Shown here piece by piece: positions 25,295 to 41,944 of a DNA stretch of 64,000 nucleotides (positions within the stretch are counted from its first letter, which is position 1; each line of letters begins with the position of its first letter). The position numbers and the translations under genes were made by a program. Origin of the DNA: Piromyces finnis (Eukaryota; Neocallimastigomycota; Neocallimastigomycetes; Neocallimastigales; Neocallimastigaceae); the NCBI GenBank assembly GCA_002104945.1, contig MCFH01000042.1:248001-312000 (forward strand), in the 5' to 3' direction. The notes beneath the pieces are model-generated. The model ran no database searches. It was given only the letters and a program-made list of their open reading frames with translations, and was not told the DNA's origin.

Positions 25295-26162
25295 ATGGAA
25301 TTTTTTTATATACAATTTTATATATGTCAATTACTAAACACCAATAAGTGTGAAGTTAATTGATATATATTTTAAATATATATATTTTAAAAGTGGTTTT
25401 TTTATTGAATAGTAAATATTTTTTTTATTATTCGAAAGAGAAATGAATTAAGTATATATATATAAAATTTTAATTTTAATATTCTATAATAAAATTATTT
25501 ATTTTTTAAATGTACAAAAATTAAATACATAAACATTACATTATGGTTAAATACATTATGTTTTAATTCAATACATTACATACACATACAATCTACATTT
25601 TCTAATATACAAATGTATTACATTAATATTTTATTGTTAGCTAATTTAACAGCGGTCATTTTTTGAATTTAAATTCCTACGTAATTATTATTTTTATAAT
25701 ATGAAACATTTTAGTAATAAATTAAATATTCATTTTATTAATTAAAGTTTTTTAATATATTAATTTATTAATATTAAAAATTTATTTTTAAATTTTTATT
25801 TTATAGTATCATATATTTTTATTATATAAATAGAATAGAATAAAATATATTAAATGTATTCAGTTTTATTTGCTACATATAAAATTTTTATATTAAATTT
25901 TATATTAAATTTTATATTAAATCTTAAAAAAAAAAAAAATAATATAAATAAAAGATTTTTTTACTTCTTAATTACTTCCTTCTCTTTAAAAAAAAAAATG
26001 GTGGAAAAGAAAAAAAAGTTAATAAAAAAATTTATTTAAAAAAAATTATTTATTTTTTAAAGCTGATGGTGATGTAATGTATATTACAAAATAAGAAAAG
26101 TTATTGTAGGTGGCACTGTTCAATTAGAAAGAGAATAATTAAAATGAAGACTTTACTTTAAA

Positions 26163-26300
26163 GCTACCTATGGAAAGTCTACTGAAAAGAGAGAAGAAAA
26201 AGAAAGATGCTGCCTATGAAAAGTCTACTGGAAAGAGAGAAGAAAAAGAAAGATGCTACCTATGAAAAGTCTACTGAAAAGAGAGAAGAAAAAGAAAGAT
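26163..26300. repeat. Three 46-bp tandem repeats
   Basis: Copies at 26163-26208, 26209-26254 and 26255-26300 begin GCTACCTATG or GCTGCCTATG and end GAAGAAAAAGAAAGAT. They differ at single positions. The period is not a multiple of three, so the array shifts frame each unit and is not an intact coding repeat. Confidence 0.92.
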
Positions 26301-26480
26301 GCTATTTATAAAAGGAGTTGTGAAGAATGCATTATAAATTGGTACTGAATGAAAGAGGTGTTATCAAAGTGATGAAAATGCTAATATGAAGATAGATCAA
26401 TGAAATTCAAGTGTAAAGGACGTACTAAATAATTAATTATTCCAGTTGAGCATAATGCCAAGTTAAAGAAGAATAAATAT
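26301..26480 (+). pseudogene. Possible decayed coding remnant, FLYWCH-like pattern
   Basis: The sequence is richer in G and purines than its surroundings. In two frames it gives broken pieces (RCYQSDENANMKIDQ, then MKFKCKGRT, then IPVEHNAKLKKNKYQINRK) with Cys/Cys/His spacing reminiscent of a FLYWCH zinc finger, interrupted by stops and a frame change. This is a weak, pattern-level resemblance. It may equally be unique non-coding sequence. No start codon or intact ORF exists. Confidence 0.2.
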
Positions 26481-26697
26481 CAGATAAATAGAAAATGACA
26501 TAAATTAAATAATTCATTAAAAATAAAAGCATCATTGATTAAAAGCTTCTTTTATTGTTAATGATGTCAGACAGGGAATTTAGAAAATAATATTATATTT
26601 AAATTGTAAATTTTTATGAAATATAAACCTTGAGTATTGTTAAAGTATGTCAATTTAAATTTATTTGAAGGTTTTTATCTATATATATATTTTATCT

Positions 26698-26790
26698 ATA
26701 TATATTAGTGACCTTTTCATGATAAAGGTATATATATTAGGTACCCTTTATAGGTACCTTCATAATTATGAAAGGATCACTGATATAAAT
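26698..26790. mobile_element. hAT-like miniature inverted-repeat element (77 bp)
   Basis: The element is 26706-26782, starting TAGTGACCTTTTCATGATAA and ending with the near-complement of that sequence (ATCACTG). The ends fit the hAT-superfamily terminal consensus (T/C)A(A/G)NG. The 8 bp outside each end are ATATATAT and ATATAAAT (7 of 8 equal), in keeping with the 8-bp duplication of hAT elements, though AT-rich flanks match easily by chance. It encodes nothing and would depend on a transposase elsewhere. Confidence 0.5.
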
Positions 26791-27234
26791 TAATATAAAT
26801 TAATATAAATTAATATAGAGAAATCTAAATTATTTATTTGTAATAGAGAAGTTAATTTTTCAATACCTGTAATATATAGTGTATTTTAAAATAATTTAGC
26901 TAGAAGATTCTTCTTTAAAAAAATATTAATGTTTATTAAGACTTTTCTATTGTGAGTTACATAGAGGATTATAAAGAGTTAAGTAACAAAATATATTGGA
27001 AAGGCTTTTGAAAGATTTTTTTTATTTTGCAGTTTAAAATATTAATATAATCAATAAGCTTTAAAAATAAATAAATAAATAAATAAATTAAATGAGTATA
27101 AAGTTTAAAAAATATTTATAAATATTTATGTGTTATTAAAAAGCAATAATAATTAACGTTCATAAGAGAATTGGTTGAAATTTTAATTCCTTTTTATTTT
27201 AATAATTCTTTTTCTAATTAATAAAAAGGTATTT

Positions 27235-27347
27235 ATTTTTGACGGATTTAGCCAGAAGAAATTCGATCTCTGCCAGATTTTTAGACAGGAAATTTTCTAA
27301 AAATAGAATTTTTAGGTTAAAATTTTTTGGCTAAATCCGTCAAAAAT
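27235..27347. mobile_element. Fold-back / MITE-like element with 20-bp perfect terminal repeats
   Basis: ATTTTTGACGGATTTAGCCA at 27235-27254 recurs as its exact complement at 27328-27347; weaker pairing continues inward for about 10 bp. Outer GTATTTAT (27229) and ATAAATAC (ending 27360) also pair after a gap. The interior holds a nested palindrome around TTTTTAGA / TCTAAAAA. No coding capacity. No clear target duplication, so the superfamily is not assigned. Confidence 0.65.
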
Positions 27348-27367
27348 CTAGGATAAATACTAATTCA

Positions 27368-27432
27368 TCAATTACATTTTACCTTTTTTTAATTGAATAG
27401 TAAAAAAAAAAAAAAAGGTAAAGTGTAATTGA
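27368..27432. repeat. 23-bp-stem hairpin next to the fold-back element
   Basis: The arm TCAATTACATTTTACC plus seven T pairs with seven A plus GGTAAAGTGTAATTGA, with one G.T-type mismatch and a loop of about 19 nt. It starts 20 bp after the preceding inverted repeat, so the two may form one composite structure. Confidence 0.8.
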
Positions 27433-27524
27433 TTGTTATTAGTTGAAATAGTATGTTTTATAGTTAATATAATTTTTTTTTTTGGTAAAGAATTTTAGCA
27501 AAAAAAAAAAAAAATTATTAATAC

Positions 27525-27655
27525 GTTTAAACCTACAGTTCATTGAGGTAGCTACTTTTTGATAGGCTTAGTAAGACACCTAACGTAATTAAGAGTGCCG
27601 AAGTCATATCTATATATGGCAAAGGAATATTCCTAATGTTTTGTACACAGGGTTT
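27525..27655. other. GC-richer non-coding island of unknown nature
   Basis: About 130 bp of mixed-base sequence (for example GAGGTAGCTACTTTTTGATA and AAGAGTGCCGAAGTCAT) lies between poly(A) on the left and a run of T on the right. The end ACAGGG before the T run resembles the ACA-NNN end of H/ACA RNAs, but I could not build two convincing hairpins. A decayed repeat is as likely. Confidence 0.35.
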
Positions 27656-28271
27656 TTTTTTAATTCATATTTTTTCATAGCATCATAATATATCCTCTTC
27701 AATTCTTAAAGTATCTTTTTTTATTTTATTTTATTTTACTACAACAGCAACTCTTTATTATTAAGATATTACTTTTTCATTATGAAAAAAGTTTAATTGT
27801 ATTTTAAATCTAATGAATTTTCAAGAGTCAATAGATCCAATTTTTTTTCTACTTCTTTTATGAATGCTTATTTACATTAATATTTCTCTTTTTACTTTAT
27901 TATTTGTTTTTTTATTAATGACTAAAAATATAATATTTCATTTTTTTGATATTTATACTCTTTTTAAAAAGAGAAATAAAGTATTTATAAATATGGTCAT
28001 ACAAATGAAAACATTATGTCAATTTTTAATTTTTTAATTCATTTAAATTAAATTTATAAAATATAGCTTTTATTTTATTAAAAAAATGGAATTAATAAAC
28101 TTTACTGACAATAATAGAATAATGGACAATAATCAATAAAATAAAAAAAAAAAGTCTGTATAAAAGAAAAGAAAAATTCTTTTTTTTTTTTTTTATTCAT
28201 TTTCAATTTAATAAATATAAAAAAAATTATTAAAGAAAATATATTATTATAAGAATATTTAGGAAAGTAAA

Positions 28272-28817
28272 ATGATCTCAGATTCAAACAACATTTCTTT
28301 TGAAGACTTCAATAATTCATGTAATCAAAATTTATCTATTCTTAACAATCTATTACCTTTTAGCGATTTAAATAATAAAAATCAGAAAATTGGAAATACT
28401 TTTATTTCGTTAGATAAACCTATTTTATCTTCTTCAGTAAATTCTATTGATATGATGAGCCCTATGAATAAGAATAATTATATTTCTATGGAGCCATATA
28501 ATAATCTATTATATAATTATAATAATTATAATTATAATTATAATAATGTTACTAATTCTGATATAAATTTAAATTGTCGAAATTTATTCAATAATAATTA
28601 TTCTTATCAAAACCCTTTTCTTTTAAGAATGTCATTCCCTTTGTTATACTTACAATATAATAATCAATATAATGGAGATATGTTATCCTTAAATCAATTT
28701 AATAACACTCTAAGTTTAACAAATAATGATAATAATACTGGTGATATTAAAAGTTTATTAAAGAGTAATAATAATAATTATAGTAATACTATTACAAACT
28801 CTGCTTCAAAATTACAA

Positions 28818-28904
<87 letters not shown>

Positions 28905-29544
28905 TATATTGGTAGCATTCTAAAATTGCAATGTAATAATAATATTTGTAGTAGTTCGAGAATATTGAACAACAACACTAATAATACTAGTATTACTAGT
29001 ATTTGTAGTAATAGTAGTTCAAGAATGTTGAACAATAACAATAATAACAATAATAACAATAATAACAATAATAACAGTAATAACAATAATAACAGTAATA
29101 ACAATGATAATATCAATAATATAAGTGTATTAAATAATGAAACTAGAAAAAGAAGATTGGATTCTACTGGCGATAATGTAGTTTTGCCAAAAAAAATAAA
29201 AACGGATATTAATGAAAAAATTAAAAGTGAAGTTGAACAAAATAAAGATGATGATGAAAAGAAAGTAACAGTTCGATGTCCAATTTGTTTAGAAGAACCT
29301 TCATATGATATTCCATTATTTAGTACTTGCTGTGGTAAATTTTAAAATTTTAATTCTATAAATTAAAAAATTTTAATGAACCAATAGTTAATTTTTAAAT
29401 TTTAAAATTTATTAATATATTATAGGACACGTTTTTTGTGAAAGTTGTTTAGAAACTAGTATAAAGAAGAAAAAGATATGTCCAATTTGCAGACAAAGTT
29501 TTAGAAATAAAAGAATTTATAAACAAAGATTATACTTTTGTTAA
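28272..29544 (+). CDS. C-terminal RING-finger protein, paralogue 2 (intron inside RING)
   Basis: Proposed CDS join(28272..29334, 29426..29544), 393 aa. Exon 1 ends within TGC TGT G before GTAAAT; exon 2 resumes after TATAG and completes Gly-His of the RING. The RING (336-376) has CPIC, TCCGHVFC, CESC and CPIC, full C3HC4. The tail FRNKRIYKQRLYFC matches paralogue 1; by hand, 36 of 59 C-terminal residues are equal. The N-terminal 320 residues are Asn-rich with runs of about 30 and about 20 Asn. Putative E3 ubiquitin ligase. A conceptual translation without splicing would stop in the RING after CCGKF and look like a broken gene; splicing restores it. Confidence 0.88.
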
Positions 29545-30550
29545 AAACCTATTTTTTTTTGAAAGAGATAATAAACTTTATGTTTTTATTAAAAACAAAA
29601 CACTTTTTTTTTTTTTTATAAAAAGATAAATGAATATATTATTTACTTTAAATCTTTTTTTAAAATAGGACACACCTATTATACGTAGTAGATCCATTTT
29701 ATTATCATAAATTTTTAATATTAATAATTATTATTAATAAATCACTTTATTTTTTTTTAAAAAAAGAATCTTTAAATTAATTATAATTATTATTTTATTT
29801 ATTATATAATCCATTTATATTCATTCATAATTCTTAAACGTTTTATTTTCATTTTTTATTAATATATATATATATATAAAAGAAATAAAGACATAAACTT
29901 TTTTTTTTTGAAATATAAAATTTTAATTTGAATATTAATAACTATTACATTTTTCTTTATTTTTTTTTTTTTTTTTTACTAAATAATAATATTTATTAAT
30001 GATATAAAAAATAAATATATAAAAAGTAAAGGTATAGACACCACACACTTTTTCTTTTTACTATGCGCCTTAATAATTACTATATAAAATCTAAAAGTAA
30101 TTATAAAAAGTTATATTTAAAAATTTATAAAAAATAATGTATTGATTAATATAATTACTAAAGTTTTGATTGGCTAATTATTCAATAGTTTTTTTTTTTT
30201 TTTTTTTTTTTTGTAAAAATCAAAGTACTATTAAATATTAATTTTTATTATAAAAAATAATAATAATAATTATTATTATAAAATATTATTAAATATTAAA
30301 ATAATAATAATTATAATTGTAGAATTTCAACATTACACAAAAAAAATATTTTATTTCAAAAAATAAAAAAAATACTTTTTTTTAAAATTGTGTTTTTAAA
30401 TAATTTCTTTTTTTTTTTTTTTATAAATTGTTTAATTATTAATTAAATATAAAGTCAAAACTATCGATATTTTTGACGAAACAGAGAAAAAAAAACTTTA
30501 GAATTTTTGTAATTTAATTTCATAAATATTATATATATATATATACAAAA
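29545..30550. other. Spacer, RING paralogue 2 to GRWD1
   Basis: About 1 kb of A/T tracts, including long T runs near 29956-29978, 30189-30212 and 30408-30422. No gene was seen. The T tracts 140-360 nt before the GRWD1 ATG are probable promoter elements that exclude nucleosomes. Confidence 0.7.
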
Positions 30551-30810
30551 ATGAAACGTTCAGCAGATTTCGGTTCTTCTAGTTCAAAGAAGAGAGATAG
30601 AGATAATCAAAGAAGAAATGATGAAATGGATATAAATGAAATGGGTGAATTCGAAGATCCATATGGTGATGAAAATGATAGTGAAGAAGAAATTGTTGAA
30701 ACTAACGATGACGAAGGTATAATTAAATATCAAATAATAATAAATTGATATAATAATAGGCAATAACAACAACAACAACAATAATAAAAATAGTAATAGT
30801 AATGTAATAA

Positions 30811-30868
<58 letters not shown>

Positions 30869-32793
30869 TACATGTATAAGAAATAATCTTGAGAAATAGT
30901 TAACAATTATATATAATAAAATAAATCTGAAATAAAATGTTTTTCCACAATTGAATAGATTCATTAATTATTTTTATAAATCTTAAATAGGTATGGATAT
31001 CGACAATGAAGAAGAAGCTAAACATGAAGTAAATCAAAATTTTATTTTTTTTTATCAAAAAAAAAAAAAAAAAAGTTATCAAAATATCATATATATATTT
31101 TAGAAATATTAGACAACTAATATTATTTTAAAATTCATTACTATAAAATTATATTTTTGATAATAATAATAATAAAAATAAATATAAACATATACAATCC
31201 AAATAATAAACCATATGCATACACACAAAAATAATATAAAATACTATATATTAGACTTATATGCCAGGAAAGGAAATGGGAGAAAATGAAGTTCTTGTTG
31301 TCGATAATACAGCATATGAAATGTTACATTCCATGAATGTTGAATGGCCATGTTTAAGTTTTGATTTCTTAGGTGATAACTTAGGTGTTAACCGTACAAC
31401 TGTAAATTTTAACATTATGTTTGAATTTTATTGATTATATTAAAAATCTTATAAAATCAAAAAAAACTAATTAATTATTTTATTTTTTTTATTAAATCTA
31501 TATTTAATTCTTTTTTTTTTTTTTTTTTCTTGAAATAAAATATTTGATTTTTTTATTTATATAAAAGTTTCCAATGACATCTTACCTTGTTGCCGGTTCT
31601 CAAGCTGAAGACCAAAAGAATAACCAATTATATATTTTAAAAATGTCTCAAATGAACAAAACTAAATATGATGGTATGAATAAAATAATCATAATAGTTA
31701 TAATAAATATATTAGCATTTATGTAGTTTTATAATTTAAACCAAATTATTGAATAATTTTTATTTTTGTTTTTTATATTTTATTTTTCATTATTATTGTT
31801 ATTATTTAAACATTACTATAAATTAACATTGTAATAAATAGATGATTTCGAAGATGATAATTCTGATGATGGTTTAGATGATGATCCAATTTTAGAATAT
31901 AAATCTGTTCCACACCAAGGTGGTATAAATAGAGTTAGAGTTATGCCACACCCAGAATCACATATTGTTGCAACATGGTCTGAAACTGGTAACGTAAATA
32001 TCTTTGATATAACTTCAGCTGTTAAAAGTTTCGATGTTCCAGGTTTAATGGTTAATACCAAAAGCATAAAACCAATGTATACTGTTAAATCTCATGGTCG
32101 TGCTGAAGGTTTTGCTTTAGATTGGAGTAAAGCAGAAATTGGTAGATTACTTTCTGGTGATATTAATAAGCACATTTATTTAACTAACCCAACTGAAAGT
32201 TCATTCAATACTGATATTCAACCATTTACCGGTCACCAATCTTCTGTTGAAGATCTCCAATGGTCTCCAAAAGAAAAATGTGTATTTGCTTCTTGTTCTG
32301 CTGATCAAACTATTAAGATCTGGGATACTCGTGCTGGTAAACGTCACCAACTTAGTGTTAGAGCCCATGAAAGTGATGTTAATGTTATTCATTGGAACCA
32401 AACTACCGATTTCTTAATGGCTTCTGGTGCTGATGATGGTGTCTTTAAGATTTGGGATTTACGTCAAAACTTTGGTAGCAACAATACTACTGCTGTCGCT
32501 AGTTTCAAGTGGCACACTGCTCCAATTACAAGTATTGAATTCCATCCTCAAGATAGTTCTATGTTAGCTGTTAGTGGTGCTGATAATCAATTAACTTTAT
32601 GGGATTTATCTGTAGAACGTGATGTTGAAGAAGAAAAGGGCATTAATTCAGATGTCCAAGATATACCACCACAATTAATGTTTATTCATCAAGTAAATAT
32701 ATTAAATAATATCTATCTTTTATCAATTAATCTATTTATAATATTAAGAATTAAAAAATATTGTAATAAGAATGGGTACTAATTATATCTATG

Positions 32794-32832
<39 letters not shown>

Positions 32833-32974
32833 TGTTATTATTATTTTTTTTAATCACATCTAATAGGGTCAAGAAGATATTAAGGAAATTCACTGGCATA
32901 AACAACTTACTGGTGTAATAGGAAGTACTGCAAGTGACGGTTTTAACATTTTCAAAACTATTAATTCTCAATAG
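30551..32974 (+). CDS. GRWD1: GRWD1/Rrb1-type glutamate-rich WD40 protein, six exons
   Basis: Proposed CDS join(30551..30716, 30991..31028, 31255..31401, 31568..31673, 31842..32692, 32867..32974), 471 aa, close to the family length. Exon 2 codes only about 12 residues. Residues 1-68 are acidic and basic low complexity; about 80-145 is the CAF1C-type H4-binding region ([18 protein letters not shown]). The acidic linker [11 protein letters not shown] precedes a WD40 propeller with clear repeats ending KIWDTR, KIWDLR and TLWDLS, closing with [11 protein letters not shown] and the last short exon. Known role: chaperone of ribosomal protein L3 and 60S assembly in the nucleolus (yeast Rrb1). Introns carry (TAA)n tracts. 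An ATG at 31943 would give only a truncated WD part, so the upstream exons are required. Confidence 0.92.
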
Positions 32975-34244
32975 ATCATTATTATTATTTCTTTTTTTAT
33001 TTAGTTTCAAATATAAAATTTATAAAATGAAAATTATAAAGGAAAAAAATATATATCTATATAAATAATATATATAATCTCCATAGACTCTTATATACAC
33101 ACACAGGAATAAATATTATATATTTTTTTTTTTTTCAATTTTACTATTTTAATTCATTCTTGTACTTTTTTATTTATTATAAAGTCTCTTTAGCATTTAA
33201 TAATAATAATAATAAAAATAAAAATCTTATAAAATATAAATGATTTTATTTTTTTATATTTTTGTTCATATAATTGATTATTAATTAAATTAGTTTATAA
33301 AAGATAGGTAAATAGAATATCTCTATAAAACTAATATTTTAAATATTTTAAATATTTTTCCTTTTTTTTTTTTTTTTTTTTTTTTTTTTGTTGAAACTAT
33401 TTAATAACCATATTTAAAATATAATTTTTTTTTCTTACCTAAATATTAAGTGAAATAATTTTGTATCTTTTAAATTGATTTGATTATTATAAAGTCAAAA
33501 TATTTTATAATTTTATTATAATATTATTACTATTTTTTATTTTTATTTTTTTTATTTTTTATTTTATATTTTTAATAATTCTATTAAAAAAATACATTCA
33601 TTATTATTATTAATATATAAGAGGTACAAAAAAAAAAAAAAAAAAAAGAAAAGAAAGAAAAAAAAAAAAGTATTTTAATTATAACTTTTACTGACTGGAG
33701 AAGAAGAAAAAAAGAGAATAACGAAATTATATATATCAATATAGAAGAAATATAAAATAAAAAAATTATAAAATAAAAAAAAAAATATATTTACTGATAT
33801 AACTTAATATCATCATTGAAATATTATTAAAATTTATATATATTTATATATATAAAATAATGTCATTCATATATTATATATATTATATAAAGATGTTAGT
33901 ATTATTATTATTATAATTATTGTGTTGTGTTGTATATTGTAATTATTGTTATTACAGTGAAAGATAGCTTTTTTTTTTTTTTTCTTTTCCTTTTTTTTTT
34001 TATTTTTTATTTTTTATTTTTTTGGTTAATTTAATGTTAATGGTAATATGGTGTAGATACTAATTTAACACAAAGAATGACTTTATTCGTATATTATTGA
34101 ATACATTTATTGATTATATAATTATATATACTATTATTGCTTTATTATTCATGCTTTATATTGCTATTGATTATAAATATATGGATAAAATTTTTTCTTT
34201 TTCTTTTTTTTTTTTTTATAAAAGAAATTAAAGGTGAATTTAAT
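32975..34244. other. Convergent 3' spacer, GRWD1 and MED13
   Basis: About 1.3 kb of A/T runs, including a T run near 33362-33388 and an A run near 33629-33646, followed by purine-rich AAGAAGAAA sequence. It must contain both polyadenylation sites. No gene or structured RNA was seen. Confidence 0.7.
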
Positions 34245-41191
<6,947 letters not shown>

Positions 41192-41944
41192 CTTTAAATT
41201 ATAATACACAATTAAATTTCCAATATACTTATATATTTTTTATTATCATTATATTTATAATTAAGGGGCCTTTTAATAAATTTAATACAAACAAATTAAT
41301 TTAATTATAATTTCTAATAATTGATGTCATATCTATTTTAGTAAATATTATGTATTTATATATAAATAAATGCTGGTTGTACTTTAATAATTAATTATTA
41401 TTTTTATTAAATAAAATAACTTTTTATAATGAATACAATATAAATAGCAACTGATTTAATATCACTTTTTTATTTTAAAAAAATAATATTTTTATGAATT
41501 ATTAACAAAAAATTTAAATATTAGAAAAAAAAATAATTAATAAAATTAATAAATAAATATATAAAAAAATAAATATGTAAATAAATTGATGATCAATTAA
41601 TTTTAATAAAAGAATATATATAAATATATACAAAATGTAAAAAATGGAAAAAAAAAAAAAGTGCTGTGTAATTTTTTTTTTTTTTTCTATATATATATTA
41701 ATGTTATATACCTTTTTTTTAAGATCTTAGAAGTATTGTTTTAAAAAAATCTATTTATTTATACTCAATAAAACTTATTTATTTTGAAATTATTTACTAA
41801 ATAAAGATTAAATATTATGAATTATTTTTAAAATAGAATATTTAGTTAATATTTATTGTAAGGAATAAAAAAAGTATACCTTTAATTTTTATAAGAAATC
41901 TTTTTTTTTTTTTTTTTTTTTACAAAAATAATATAATTAAAAAA
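41192..41944. promoter_or_regulatory. Divergent promoter region, MED13 and RPAP1
   Basis: A 753-bp spacer between two opposed ATGs. It contains T tracts near 41671-41687 and at 41900-41921, the latter only about 24 nt before the RPAP1 start codon, and several TATA-like strings. No ORF. With both start codons flanking it, it must direct transcription both ways. Confidence 0.6.

Larger units (their letters stand above)
25295..28271. other. Repeat-rich spacer between the two RING genes
   Basis: About 3 kb without a convincing gene. It contains a 46-bp tandem repeat, a possible decayed coding remnant, two small inverted-repeat elements, a hairpin and a GC-richer island, all listed separately. 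The density of such elements is higher than elsewhere in the window. Confidence 0.7.

Noticed and set aside
28272-29345. Truncated RING pseudogene
   Set aside because: The apparent stop is in a 91-nt intron; the exon at 29426-29544 completes the RING in frame.
30584-30964. 126-codon antisense ORF in GRWD1
   Set aside because: Poly-Tyr/Leu from the TAA repeat in intron 1.
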